Assembly: GCA_905176665.1 (NCBI GenBank)
Contig: CAJINA010000149.1
Location: 62,001 to 126,000 of the forward strand
From: Olavius algarvensis Delta 4 endosymbiont
GTDB taxonomy: Bacteria > Desulfobacterota > Desulfobacteria > Desulfobacterales > CAJINA01
Length of the DNA: 64,000 nt
Direction of reading: 5' to 3'
The translations under genes and the position numbers were made by a program. Shown in pieces: positions 17,213-25,555 of the stretch; position 1 is the stretch's first letter; every line of letters begins with the position of its first letter. The notes below the pieces were generated by a model. The model saw only the letters and a list, made by a program, of their open reading frames with translations, made no database searches and was not told the origin of the DNA.

Positions 17213-18139
17213 TTATTCCGTTGAAACGCCGTTTTCCATGGCGTTTTTAGTCTTCCGGCCCGCCAGGACAACATTGGCGCTGAAAATGAGTAGGGCCCCT
17301 GTCCAGCCGGTAAGCGTGAGGGTCGGTTCGGCCACCAATAAAGGCCCGAATAGGGCTGCCAGCAGGATGCGGGTAGACGAAATGATGCCGCCTTCGACGG
17401 CGGTGACATACCGAAATCCCACGGTCAGCAGATACTGACCGGCAATGCCGGTGCTGGCACAAAGCATCAGATAATAAAATTCTAGCGGGCCCGGAAAAAA
17501 AATATGCCGGTAAAACAGTAAATAAATCACGACTGATCCCAAACCGAACATATAAAAAAGGATGGTGTGGGTGTCATGGTACTGCCGGCTGAGATTCAGA
17601 TAGATGATGGCTGCCGCAGCGGTCAGGCCCGACATCAGGCCCCAGATGTGTTTGGGATTCAGTCCGAAACCGCCGGGCGACAAAACCAGCCAGGCACCGG
17701 TAAAGGCCACCAATACCATCACCAGGGTAATTCGGTCACGTTGCTTCTTGAGGAAGATCCAGGTAAAGATGGCGATAAACAGCGGGTAGGTCATGTTGAG
17801 GATGTTGGCTTGGGCCACCGTGGTCGCCGTTACCGCTTTGAAAAAACAAAAGACCGCAGCACAATTCGCAAAGGTTCGCCCGAGCAGCAGGTGGTGATTG
17901 ACAATGTTCAAGCGGCGTTGCCGAACCTTCATGACGGTGCAAACCACTATAAATCCCAATAAAAACCGTGCAAAGACAAAGTACGACGCGTCAATGGTCA
18001 CCCGTGACCGGGACCACTGGATGGCCACCGTGGACATGTAGAAACAGAATGCCGAGGCAAACACTGCCAGACAACCAGCCAATGATCGCAGCTGGTCGGG
18101 GTTCAAACGAATTATAATCTTAGGGGTTTTAGGTGGCAT
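17213..18139 (-). CDS. DMT superfamily transporter (EamA family)
   Basis: 308-residue inner membrane protein with about ten hydrophobic segments arranged as two EamA repeats, the first ending near residue 150 (TGAWLVLSPGGFGL). Both repeats show the expected short loops and Gly-rich helices. Such proteins export amino acids or other small metabolites, but the substrate cannot be inferred. It is divergent from the tetR gene across a 160-bp region that holds two TetR-type operators, so the regulator might also affect it. Confidence 0.85.
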   Translation of the reverse strand: MPPKTPKIIIRLNPDQLRSLAGCLAVFASAFCFYMSTVAIQWSRSRVTIDASYFVFARFLLGFIVVCTVMKVRQRRLNIVNHHLLLGRTFANCAAVFCFFKAVTATTVAQANILNMTYPLFIAIFTWIFLKKQRDRITLVMVLVAFTGAWLVLSPGGFGLNPKHIWGLMSGLTAAAAIIYLNLSRQYHDTHTILFYMFGLGSVVIYLLFYRHIFFPGPLEFYYLMLCASTGIAGQYLLTVGFRYVTAVEGGIISSTRILLAALFGPLLVAEPTLTLTGWTGALLIFSANVVLAGRKTKNAMENGVSTE

Positions 18140-18257
18140 AGATTCCGGTCATGGATCGATAAAAGCCTTATTCGTAAGGCAACGTAGCGTAATCACAATC
18201 TTTATATTTGGCAAGCACCAATCCCTGGACAGAAAAAAATGAAAAAAGACTTGACGC

Positions 18258-18275
18258 TGTCACCGATCGGTGACA
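18258..18275. promoter_or_regulatory. Operator 1 for the TetR regulator
   Basis: Perfect 18-bp palindrome TGTCACCGATCGGTGACA. It overlaps a possible promoter whose -35 TTGACG starts at 18251. Confidence 0.75.
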
Positions 18276-18279
18276 TTTT

Positions 18280-18297
18280 TGTCACTAAAAGGTGACA
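18280..18297. promoter_or_regulatory. Operator 2 for the TetR regulator
   Basis: TGTCACTAAAAGGTGACA matches operator 1 in both half-sites apart from one base. It ends four bases before the chosen GTG start of the regulator, as expected for autoregulation. Confidence 0.7.
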
Positions 18298-18300
18298 CCG

Positions 18301-18942
18301 GTGAGAAACAACGAATCTAAATCGAACATACAAACTGCCAGTCGCCCGCGCGATCGAGCGACTACAGAAGCCCTGATTGTAAAAACCGTCGGCAAATTGC
18401 TGGCCCGGCAGGGTTTCAAAGGCCTGGGGATCAATGCGGTAGCTCGAGAAGCGGGTGTCGATAAGGTCTTGATTTATAGATATTTTGGTGGTTTCCCCGG
18501 CCTCATGAAGGCATTCGGTCAGGATAGTGATTTCTGGCCGTCAACCACCGAATTGGCCGGTGGCGATCCTGACCACTTTCGGGCCTTACCGCTTGCGGAA
18601 AGGATGCCTGCCCTGGCCCGCAACTACCTGGACGCTATCCGCAAACGACCGGTGACCCAGGAAATCATGGCCTGGGAGCTGATCGAACGCAACCAACTAA
18701 CCGCCGACCTGGATGATTTACGTGAAAACCGGATGGTACAGTTTTTTATGGAATTCATGCCGGAAGCCGGCGACCATGAGGACTTTTTAGCCATTACCGC
18801 CATCGTGGGGGCAGCGATTAACTATCTGGTTACCCGCAGCCGGCATACCCGCTACTTCAGTGGCGTTGATCTATCGCGAGAGATCGGCTGGCAACGACTG
18901 TTGACTGCCGTTGACCACCTGAGCGCCAGCATGTTCCGCTAA
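18301..18942 (+). CDS. TetR/AcrR family transcriptional regulator
   Basis: 213 residues. The N-terminal helix-turn-helix (about 20-65) contains LLARQGFKGLGINAVAREAGVDKV split over helices 2-3 and the typical LIYRYFGG ending. The C-terminal ligand-binding part is unassigned. The GTG at 18301 follows AAAGGTG; an in-frame GTG at 18292 is the alternative. Two 18-bp palindromes directly upstream and a third before the next gene fit a repressor controlling itself and the downstream nitroreductase-like gene. No ligand can be predicted. Confidence 0.87.
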   Translation: MRNNESKSNIQTASRPRDRATTEALIVKTVGKLLARQGFKGLGINAVAREAGVDKVLIYRYFGGFPGLMKAFGQDSDFWPSTTELAGGDPDHFRALPLAERMPALARNYLDAIRKRPVTQEIMAWELIERNQLTADLDDLRENRMVQFFMEFMPEAGDHEDFLAITAIVGAAINYLVTRSRHTRYFSGVDLSREIGWQRLLTAVDHLSASMFR

Positions 18943-18961
18943 GAAAAAAATATGCCCCACA

Positions 18962-18979
18962 TGTCACCAACAGGTGACT
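18962..18979. promoter_or_regulatory. Operator 3, upstream of the nitroreductase-like gene
   Basis: TGTCACCAACAGGTGACT follows the same TGTCACC-N4-GGTGACA pattern as the two operators in front of tetR. It lies 30 bp before the ATG at 19009. Confidence 0.7.
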
Positions 18980-19008
18980 ATGGACGAGTCGAATGGAGAT
19001 AATTCGAT

Positions 19009-20127
19009 ATGAATACAGAGAGAAGAGATTTCATCAAGACGAGTATATCCGCTGGTGCCCTGGCCCTGGGCGCCATCCCTTTATTGTCCGCCTGTACGCC
19101 ACCAGATCGTCGGGTTGTCCCGGCCGAAAGCGCGGTAACCAGCCTGAACAGGCAGCAAGTCGCCCTGCTCCATTACGCTTCTCTGTCGCCCAGCGGTCAC
19201 AATTCCCAACCCTGGACGGTTAGGGTCCCGGACCAAAACAATTTTGTGATCGGATTCGATCCGGCCCGCACGCTGCCGGCAGTTGATCCCGACAACCGCG
19301 AGTTGCTGCTCTCACTGGGTGCGTTCATTGAAAATTTGTGTCTGGCAGCTGGCAACGCCGGTTTTGACACCGACGTAAGCATCATGGCCCGGAATCCGAC
19401 GGACACGACCGTGGCCCGAGTTGCCCTGCAGCCGTCAGCTCCCCGGGCCTACCCGCTCAAACGCCTGGAAATGCGTAGAACCGTCAAGTCGGGTATGCAG
19501 CCGGTTGAAATCAAGAACGCGGATGTGGCTAAACTGGAGCGGATTTTCGATGGACGACTTTTCTATTTTCCAACCGGCACCAAACATGCCGACTGTATTG
19601 CCGAAGGTGCCGTAGAAGCCTTTCGGAACCAGACATGGCGCGAGCCGGCCCAGGTCGAGCTGTCAAAGTGGGTACGCTTCGGTCAAGATGAAATAGATCT
19701 GCATCTCGATGGCATCACGACGGCCGGTATGGAGATCGGTCCGTTGGCCGCCTGGTATATCAACGCGTTCATGAGTCACGAAGATGTATTGACCAAAAGC
19801 TTCCGGGAAAAAGGCATCGCCAAGACCGCCGCCCAGGCAGGCGAAGGCGGCGGCTGGTTTATCATCACCAGTGCCGGTGAAACAGTGGCGGATCTCCTGG
19901 ATACCGGCCGTAAATTCCAGCGCATGGCACTTCTGGCCCGAGAGTACAACCTGGCCATTCATCCCATGACCCAGCAGCTTGAAGAAAAAACATCAAAAGA
20001 AGCGATTGCCCGGGCACATGGACCCGGTATGGTTCCACAGTTTATTCTCCGGGTGGGATATCTGGACCGTTATCCCGATCCGGTCAGTCCGCGACGCCCA
20101 ATCAATCGATTCCTGCTCCGCGCATGA
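19009..20127 (+). CDS. Acg-like nitroreductase-family protein with Tat-type signal
   Basis: 372 residues. The N-terminus has a twin-arginine motif (RRDFIK) and a hydrophobic stretch ending in LLSAC, so it is probably exported by Tat and lipid-anchored. SLSPSGHNSQPWTVRV is the flavin-binding start of the nitroreductase fold in the Acg-like subfamily, and a second half follows (about 190-330). Acg-type proteins bind FMN but often lack enzyme activity; the substrate is unknown. It lies 66 bp after the tetR gene with a matching operator between, so it is the probable target of that repressor. tatBC are at 40940-42092. Confidence 0.75.
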   Translation: MNTERRDFIKTSISAGALALGAIPLLSACTPPDRRVVPAESAVTSLNRQQVALLHYASLSPSGHNSQPWTVRVPDQNNFVIGFDPARTLPAVDPDNRELLLSLGAFIENLCLAAGNAGFDTDVSIMARNPTDTTVARVALQPSAPRAYPLKRLEMRRTVKSGMQPVEIKNADVAKLERIFDGRLFYFPTGTKHADCIAEGAVEAFRNQTWREPAQVELSKWVRFGQDEIDLHLDGITTAGMEIGPLAAWYINAFMSHEDVLTKSFREKGIAKTAAQAGEGGGWFIITSAGETVADLLDTGRKFQRMALLAREYNLAIHPMTQQLEEKTSKEAIARAHGPGMVPQFILRVGYLDRYPDPVSPRRPINRFLLRA

Positions 20128-20195
20128 ATACTGTTATGGCCGGATGCGAAGACAGTTGTGGGTGAGGAAGGTAATGTGAATGGAATTGCTTGCGT

Positions 20196-20948
20196 TTACA
20201 CGTACTGTTGCGAATATTTCAAAACCCGGTCCACATAGGCAATCGTCTCGCGATACGGCACCTTACCTTTAAAGCGATCCACCGTGCCTGGTCCGGCATT
20301 GTAGGCAGCCAGGGCCTTGGCTACGTCACCGTCATAGCGATCAATCATTTTCCTGAGATACCGGGCACCGCCGTCAATGTTCTGCTCAATATCGAAGGCA
20401 TCCACCACACCTAATTCCCGGGCAGTGGCCGGCATAAGTTGCATCAAACCCTGCGCCCCGGCGCGCGACAAAGCCCGGGGATTATTGCTGGATTCGGCCT
20501 TTATAACCCCTTTTATGAGATTTTCCGGAAGGTTATACTTAACAGCCGCCCGCGACACACCTTGCTCAATCCGATCCTTTTCATTGAGTTCTGTGACCGC
20601 ATCGGCCAGCGGGTCGGGACCGCTTTCCCGGGGAACTACTGCTGGTGTCGGCTCTGCCGGCCCCGGGGGCTGCAATTTGATCTCGCCAGGCGGTGGTGGT
20701 TCCGACACCTTTTGGTTACTCAGGGCCTGCAGTATCCGCCCGTAAGAGCTGGATTGAATCGGCGCCGACATCAAAGTCAGGACAGACAACCCGGGATCGC
20801 TCTTTTGATCGCCGCCATCGTCGGCAAACATATCGAGAATGGCATTGAATCTTTTCAGCTTTTCCGTGGTTACATCTATTTGGCCGACACCTGTCCGCCG
20901 TTGAAGATTATGGCGTGCCAGTTGCTCCAGGCTTTCCTGGATTTTCAT
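20196..20948 (-). CDS. Lytic transglycosylase, SLT domain
   Basis: 250 residues. About 110 N-terminal residues are low-complexity and Pro-rich with no clear signal peptide. The C-terminal SLT domain contains the catalytic Glu in GVIKAESSNNPRALS, followed by GAQGLMQLMPATARELGV, the GARYL segment and ALAAYNAGPGTVD. It cleaves glycan strands with formation of anhydro-muramic ends. The start at 20948 is preceded by GGAGGTAAG; an in-frame extension to 20993 lacks such a site. The missing export signal leaves its route to the periplasm open. A second SLT protein is at 59589-60182. Confidence 0.86.
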   Translation of the reverse strand: MKIQESLEQLARHNLQRRTGVGQIDVTTEKLKRFNAILDMFADDGGDQKSDPGLSVLTLMSAPIQSSSYGRILQALSNQKVSEPPPPGEIKLQPPGPAEPTPAVVPRESGPDPLADAVTELNEKDRIEQGVSRAAVKYNLPENLIKGVIKAESSNNPRALSRAGAQGLMQLMPATARELGVVDAFDIEQNIDGGARYLRKMIDRYDGDVAKALAAYNAGPGTVDRFKGKVPYRETIAYVDRVLKYSQQYV

Positions 20949-21125
20949 CTTACCTCCGACGTTGGGATATAGTGGTGCAGGTTTACATTGCACCTAATTC
21001 AGATGCATAAACTGTACCCAAGTCGGGAACATCCCTTTCACAAATGTTTTCAGGGAGATAGAAAAAAGAGGGTCGTGGTGGAATCGATAAGCGCTGGATT
21101 CGTGACGGGGAACGTCAAGAACCTG

Positions 21126-21719
21126 CTACTTAGCGGCTTCGTTCGGAAATGAAAGGGTGACAGTGGTACCCTGGTTTAGCGTACTGCTGATTTCAATCTG
21201 CCCGCCGTGGGCCTCCATGATAGTTTTGCACATACTCAACCCCAGACCGTATCCACCGGTTTTGCGGGTCCGTGATTTATCGGCCCGATAGAAGGGTTCA
21301 AATATATAAGGCTGATCTTCGGCCGGGATACCGATGCCGTGGTCCACAATCCGGATAACGGCATATCCGGCGCCATCCTCGAGACTAAGTTCGACCGGCT
21401 GATCGCTTTTCCGGGAATATTTCATGGCATTGTCGATTATATTTCTAAGCGCTATGCCGGCCTTTTCTTGGTCGGCTGGAACAATATTTTCAGCCAGGTC
21501 CCCAGGAACCACCAGGCCCGGCGGCTGGTTTTCAAAATCAGGGCGGAGATCGCGGATCAGGCCGGCCAGGTCCACGGGCTCGAGGTTCAGGGAACCGGCA
21601 TTGTGTTGCATCCGGGCGGCCTCGAGAATATCGGTGATCATTTTCTCCATCTCGAGGATGTCTTCCCGCAGGGACTCTTTTTTAGACCCCTCAGGCAGCA
21701 TTTCCAGCTCGATCTTCAA
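21126..21719 (-). CDS. CpxA-like sensor kinase, 3' part, downstream of a frameshift
   Basis: Kinase core of the sensor whose N-terminal half is at 21725-22447. It holds the rest of the dimerisation domain (LEMLPEG...DILEAARMQ) and a complete ATPase domain: NIIDNAMKYS, DHGIGIPAEDQ, YGLGLSMCKTIM. The frames part at a run of six C on the coding strand (21728-21733): the expected RSPLTRL would need two bases fewer, or one more. In the frame given, the protein has no convincing start. No stop or second lesion is seen inside it, so decay is recent or the sequence is in error. Confidence 0.75.
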   Translation of the reverse strand: MKIELEMLPEGSKKESLREDILEMEKMITDILEAARMQHNAGSLNLEPVDLAGLIRDLRPDFENQPPGLVVPGDLAENIVPADQEKAGIALRNIIDNAMKYSRKSDQPVELSLEDGAGYAVIRIVDHGIGIPAEDQPYIFEPFYRADKSRTRKTGGYGLGLSMCKTIMEAHGGQIEISSTLNQGTTVTLSFPNEAAK

Positions 21720-21724
21720 GCGGG

Positions 21725-22447
21725 TCAGGGGGGTGAGCGCAGTTCGTGACTGACATCCAGCAACGGCTGCTCGCGGGCATGCATGGCTTTGCTGATCCGG
21801 GCGACCATATCATTGAAAGCTTCGGCCAGATCCCGGAACTCGTCCGCCCGCTCTTCCGGAACCCGATGCTCCAGATTGCCATCGCCGACCTGGGTCACGC
21901 CTTCTGTCAGCCACCGGATTGGTTTGAGGATCCAGCGGATGGCCAGATAGGCCATGACCAACACGACGGTGAAAAGACAGATCAACACTACCAGGACCTT
22001 CTGGATATCATCCAAGGCGGCGCGGCCCCGGGCGGCTTGAAACACCAGTTCGCCGTTTCCGTGGCGAACCCTGACAAAATAACGTCCCCGCACGGACCCG
22101 GCCAGCATATTGGGACCTTCATGCCAGATGTGTATTCGCCGGCCTTGAATGGGGGTGATATTTTCAGAAGTCGACCAGTTCTCGCCGGGACTTGTGTAGC
22201 GGATGGTCATGGATGCATTGCGGGCAATTTCACGGGCCCGTCCAAGGTCCGGGGGATTCCCAATGTCCCTGGTAATATATTGAATATACTGAACTAAGTG
22301 GGCATGCATGGAAGCATCCACTTTGTGGCGGATAAATCCGAAGAGGCCGATTACCAGCAGGTTGATGAGAAAGCCGGTAACCAGAATCGTCAAAAAAAGC
22401 CGGGTAAAGACCGACCCGAACAGTTTTTTAAACCTCCCGGTCTGCAT
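21725..22447 (-). CDS. CpxA-like sensor kinase, 5' part, ends in a frameshift
   Basis: Sensor half of an inner membrane histidine kinase. First membrane segment at about 14-36 (VFTRLFLTILVTGFLINLLVIGLFGF), a periplasmic domain of about 110 residues, second segment at about 145-165, HAMP linker (LKPIRWLTEGVTQVGDGNLEHRV split by the fold), then the phospho-acceptor His in LLDVSHELRSP. The frame ends two codons later because of the base-count change at 21728-21733. The start overlaps the response regulator gene by 20 bp, as is normal for such pairs. With a CpxP-like gene upstream it is probably an envelope-stress sensor. Confidence 0.78.
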   Translation of the reverse strand: MQTGRFKKLFGSVFTRLFLTILVTGFLINLLVIGLFGFIRHKVDASMHAHLVQYIQYITRDIGNPPDLGRAREIARNASMTIRYTSPGENWSTSENITPIQGRRIHIWHEGPNMLAGSVRGRYFVRVRHGNGELVFQAARGRAALDDIQKVLVVLICLFTVVLVMAYLAIRWILKPIRWLTEGVTQVGDGNLEHRVPEERADEFRDLAEAFNDMVARISKAMHAREQPLLDVSHELRSPP

Positions 22448-22703
22448 CTTGCGGTGCCTCTCCTATAAACACGTAGCCGGTGCCCCACACGGTTTTAATA
22501 TAGGTTGGTTGTTTGGGGTCATCACCGAGCTTCTGGCGCAGGCGGCTCATGGTGATATCCACGGTACGATTGAAGGCGTCGGAGTCCATGCCCCGCAACT
22601 CCTGCATGATCTGGTCGCGGTCCATGACCCGGCCGACATGCCGCACCAGAAGGCTCAGGGCGGTAAACTCATTGGTGGAAAGGTCCAACATCCCGGTCAT
22701 CAA
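22428..22703 (-). CDS. OmpR/CpxR-family response regulator, 3' part (DNA-binding domain)
   Basis: Winged-helix DNA-binding domain in the frame after a frameshift: LDLSTNEFTALSLLVRHVG, MSRLRQKLGDD and TVWGTGYVF are the typical OmpR-type elements. Deleting one G near 22690 (coding GATGTTGGACC to GATGTTGACC) would restore RDVDLSTNEF and join it to the receiver at 22669-23136. On its own this part starts at a fortuitous ATG and has no clear ribosome-binding site. Confidence 0.75.
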   Translation of the reverse strand: MMTGMLDLSTNEFTALSLLVRHVGRVMDRDQIMQELRGMDSDAFNRTVDITMSRLRQKLGDDPKQPTYIKTVWGTGYVFIGEAPQDADREV

Positions 22704-23136
22704 TGAAGGCTTTGCGCCGCGGAAAATCTATCTTCAGCCCACCATACTGCTGGACCTGGGTGGTATCATTGCGAACTATCCGGCGTAATACCGTCTGGAT
22801 ACGGGCCACCAGTTCCCGCGGCTCAAAGGGCTTGGGTAGATAATCATCGGCCCCCAGCTCAAGACCGACCACCCGGTCCATCAGCTCGCCGCGAGCCGTC
22901 AACATGATCACCGGGACATTGCTGTCCTGGCGAATGCGTTTGCACACTTCAAACCCGCTCATCTCCGGCAGCATCACGTCCAGGATCACCAGGTCCGGTT
23001 TGCGGGAAGCGATGAGCTGCAGCCCCTTTTCCGGATGGGTAGCGGACAGCACCTTGTACCCAAAATCGGAAAGGTAGTTTTTGAGCAGCTCGTTCAGTTT
23101 CTCGTCATCGTCGATGACCAGGATTCTGTGTAGCAT
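22669..23136 (-). CDS. OmpR/CpxR-family response regulator, 5' part (receiver domain)
   Basis: Complete receiver domain: acidic pocket IDDD, phospho-acceptor Asp in LVILDVMLPEMSG, Thr in MLTARGE and Lys in YLPKPF. A linker (RRIVRNDTT) leads into the DNA-binding domain, where the frame is lost near 22690 and ends at FHQ. Start ATG at 23136 (MLHRILVIDDD), though the open frame reaches 23157. It is followed by the matching kinase, itself frameshifted, and preceded by a small membrane protein and a CpxP-like protein on the same strand. Confidence 0.78.
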   Translation of the reverse strand: MLHRILVIDDDEKLNELLKNYLSDFGYKVLSATHPEKGLQLIASRKPDLVILDVMLPEMSGFEVCKRIRQDSNVPVIMLTARGELMDRVVGLELGADDYLPKPFEPRELVARIQTVLRRIVRNDTTQVQQYGGLKIDFPRRKAFIDDRDVGPFHQ

Positions 23137-23159
23137 GTATCTGCCTCTCCCGCCCACTT

Positions 23160-23411
23160 CTATTTGTCTTTGGAAATGATTACCACTGCCACATACGGCA
23201 CGAGATTAAAGCCGAACCAGAGGATCTTATAAAGGCCCAATAAAAGGTAAATGGATTCCGCGACGGATTGCGGCGATATCTGGAACAGCCTACTGTGCAT
23301 CGCGAACGCCATTTCAGATGCGAGGACAACCCCCGCAAAGGAGAGGATTAGCAGGGCGCCGTTGATGATGGTGCACCACATGAAAAAGGCCTTCAGCTTG
23401 ATCAAATCCAT
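23160..23411 (-). CDS. Small membrane protein, DUF6868-like
   Basis: 83 residues with two hydrophobic segments: about 9-32 (FFMWCTIINGALLILSFAGV) and about 55-78 (LLLGLYKILWFGFNLVPYVA). The MDLIKLKAFFMWCTIINGALL start and LGLYKI...NLVPYVA end match what I recall of the uncharacterised DUF6868 family; this identification is from memory. It sits between the CpxP-like gene and the response regulator on the same strand, so it may belong to that envelope-stress operon. No function is known. Confidence 0.7.
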   Translation of the reverse strand: MDLIKLKAFFMWCTIINGALLILSFAGVVLASEMAFAMHSRLFQISPQSVAESIYLLLGLYKILWFGFNLVPYVAVVIISKDK

Positions 23412-23565
23412 CGTGTTTCTCCACTTGTTATTAGATCACCCTTACTTATAAGATCAGCCCTTCCCACCTGTCAATCCAACCGTGTGGATAGTTAAAACCG
23501 TTTTGCGTAACTCGCGTCCGCCCACAGGTGGTGGCTTTTGGTTCCGTACGCGTGCACGGCGCGGC

Positions 23566-23645
23566 CAAAGGCGAAGTCGCAAGACCACAGCCTTTGTGCA
23601 TCCGGAGGCGCAGTTACACGACGTCGCGGAATGCACAAAGGCGCG
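23566..23645. repeat. Short copy of the dispersed inverted-repeat element
   Basis: CCTTTGTGCAT (23591-23601) pairs with ATGCACAAAGG (23631-23641). The loop CCGGAGGCGCAGTTACACGA and the following CGTCGCGGA match the core of the copy at 25413. The rest of 23412-23691 contains no gene. Confidence 0.55.
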
Positions 23646-23691
23646 GACATTTCAATAGGCCCGAAGATGCCGTCCGTGGCTGGAAACAGGG

Positions 23692-24159
23692 CTATTTCCA
23701 GCAGCTGTAACGGCCACCATACCGCTCATGCTTCTCAATTTTTTCCGCCAGCCGGGTGCGTTGTTCCGGTGTCAGCATCTGGTGGAACGCAACGGCATGG
23801 TCCATGACCACGTCAATCATTTCCTCGACATGGATCCGCTTCTTGTCTACCAGGCGCTCGAGATCGCTGCGGTCAATTTTCTCGGCCCGAACCAATGTGG
23901 CCAGCTCCAGACGTCCTTTTTCGTGAGCCGGTTTCATCTTCTGACGGCGATCCAATAAATCCGCCGCAATGGCATCCAACTTTTCATTCTGGGCGGCATC
24001 CAGTTTCAATTCATCCGAAATGTGTTTCTTGATCCACGCCACCCGCTTTTCGGGTGAGGCGTCGCGATAAGCCGTAAAACGACTGTGCCCGCAGGCTGCC
24101 AGGACCAGGGCCAGGATGATAAATATGGTGGCGCCAATCAAGATTCGTTTTCTGTTCAT
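23692..24159 (-). CDS. Spy/CpxP-family periplasmic protein (lipoprotein)
   Basis: 155 residues. The signal sequence MNRKRILIGATIFIILALVL ends in a lipobox-like LAAC, so it is likely a lipoprotein. The rest is helical and charged, with ISDELKLDAAQNEKLDAIA and the diagnostic LTPEQRTRL of the Spy/CpxP family. These proteins act as chaperones and restrain the Cpx sensor kinase. The start at 24159 follows AAAGGAGG; an upstream in-frame start at 24219 is unlikely. A CpxR/CpxA-like pair, both broken, follows on the same strand. Confidence 0.8.
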   Translation of the reverse strand: MNRKRILIGATIFIILALVLAACGHSRFTAYRDASPEKRVAWIKKHISDELKLDAAQNEKLDAIAADLLDRRQKMKPAHEKGRLELATLVRAEKIDRSDLERLVDKKRIHVEEMIDVVMDHAVAFHQMLTPEQRTRLAEKIEKHERYGGRYSCWK

Positions 24160-24293
24160 GATACATTCCTCCTTTGGAGATGGGTTGGGTTTGTGCAGGG
24201 CCGGTAGGCCAATCCGCATGTTGTGGAAGGAATATAAATCAACCTATAGAAGAATGCTTTTCAGGGAGGTAACAAGTTGTAACAAATTGTAGG

Positions 24294-24433
24294 CTCGGTT
24301 TCTGAGCTACCTCATGAACGCAATCTCTGCGTTGGGCGCGAGATTTAAATCCTCGAAATGCCTGATGTATTCCTCCGGTTCAAATCTCACGTCCGCCTTG
24401 ACCTTGAGTCCATGAGGTAGCTCAGAAACCGAG
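24294..24433. repeat. Inverted-repeat element with perfect 23-bp arms
   Basis: The arms at 24294-24316 and 24411-24433 are exact reverse complements over 23 bases. The core, read on the minus strand, is CAAGGTCAAGGCGGACGTGA, GAACCGGAGGAATAC, ATTTCGAGGATTTAAATC and CGCCCAACGCAGAGATTG. It lies between the start of the CpxP-like gene and the end of the isomerase-like gene. No T run follows either arm. Confidence 0.88.
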
Positions 24434-24453
24434 TCCACCAATAGATTTACAGC

Positions 24454-25365
24454 TCACATTAAAAAGTTCTTCATAAAATCGATGCCTTTTCGGATATCGG
24501 CACCGGGGGTTCCCGGTTTGAGTTCGATGACGAGGGGGATGTCGGCTTTCAGGTGGGGTTTGATGGGTGCAAAGTCGATTTCGCCGGTGCCGGGTGGCCG
24601 GTGATCGCTGAGCCCGGCCGCATCGTGGAAATGGACACCTGCCAGGCAGGGTGCGTATTTTTCCAACAGGTACCCAGGGGGCATGATCATGAGTTGTTCC
24701 GCCAGGTGGGCGTGACCGGTATCGTGCCAGTAACCGACCGGACCGCCGTCAAACTCCGCCAGCAAAAGCTCAAAATCATCACGGCCCGGCAGCTCGTGAT
24801 AATGGGCACGGTTTTCGAGTCCCAGGATCACGCCCTGCTTTTCCGCTACGGGCAGCAGCCGGTCCAGACTGAACAACAGGCTATCCAGATAGACCCGCTT
24901 CCGGGATTTAAATTCCTGCAATTTTTGTCCGGTAAACGTCTGGGCTTCCGGAGTAAGGATCAATTTCTCTTCGAAGAACCGATGCAGCTTTTTTATTCCA
25001 GCTTTCATCTCCACCCGGCCACAGTGGAGCACAACCGCACCGGCCTCGAGATCATTGGCCAGCTCGATCGTTCGGGCAGTCCAGGTCACGGCTCGTTGGC
25101 GTTCGTTTTTATCCTCGGACGAGAGCAGAAAAAGATCCCCGCCCGGCTTCAATTTTTCAAATCGCGTGGGGAAAGGAAAATAGTTGTGGATACTGGTTAC
25201 TTCCAGGCCGGATTTTAGCAACGGTGCCCGCATCCCGGCAAAGAACCGATCCGTCACCCGATACTCCAGTTCCACCCCACCAACACCCAGCTGTTCCAGA
25301 TAGGCCACAAACTGCTCCGGGGCAGTTTCACCAGGGTCTCGAAAAGAGGTAGAAATCGAAATCAC
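24454..25365 (-). CDS. Sugar phosphate isomerase/epimerase family protein (AP-endonuclease-like TIM barrel)
   Basis: 303 residues with the xylose-isomerase-like barrel pattern: VGGVELEYRV at strand 1, AGAVVLHCGRVE, GVILGLENRAHYHE with the metal-binding Glu, VGYWHDTGHAHL with Asp/His ligands, and AGVHFHDAAGLSDHRPPGTGEIDF with the His-x-His and a Glu ligand. The metal site appears complete, so it should be an active cytoplasmic isomerase or epimerase. The substrate is unknown and neighbours give no hint. It is bracketed by two repeat elements. Confidence 0.83.
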   Translation of the reverse strand: MISISTSFRDPGETAPEQFVAYLEQLGVGGVELEYRVTDRFFAGMRAPLLKSGLEVTSIHNYFPFPTRFEKLKPGGDLFLLSSEDKNERQRAVTWTARTIELANDLEAGAVVLHCGRVEMKAGIKKLHRFFEEKLILTPEAQTFTGQKLQEFKSRKRVYLDSLLFSLDRLLPVAEKQGVILGLENRAHYHELPGRDDFELLLAEFDGGPVGYWHDTGHAHLAEQLMIMPPGYLLEKYAPCLAGVHFHDAAGLSDHRPPGTGEIDFAPIKPHLKADIPLVIELKPGTPGADIRKGIDFMKNFLM

Positions 25366-25412
25366 TATAACTTCTTCAATTTTTATAAAAATGCTCTCTA
25401 TGGAACTTTATA

Positions 25413-25555
25413 GGGTAGCGCCGCAGTGGGTAGATTTTGGTTCAGGACAAGGCATGAACACTTTTTGAACCGGAGGCGTAGTGACACTACGTCGAGGATT
25501 TAAAAAGTGTGAAAACGCCGTCCTGGATCAAAATATGCCCGCTGCGGCGCTACCC
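25413..25555. repeat. Inverted-repeat element overlapping the CHAT gene stop
   Basis: A 36-base arm at 25413-25448 pairs with 25520-25555 with only a few mismatches; the outermost 14 bases, GGGTAGCGCCGCAG, pair exactly. The core contains CAAGGC, GAACCGGAGGCGTAG and ACTACGTCGAGGATTT. The TAG stop of the CHAT gene (25550-25552) lies in the right arm. Confidence 0.85.

Noticed and set aside
24294-24433. Simple transcription terminator
   Set aside because: The arms are far longer than needed, no T run follows, and the core recurs in other spaces. A termination effect is still possible.
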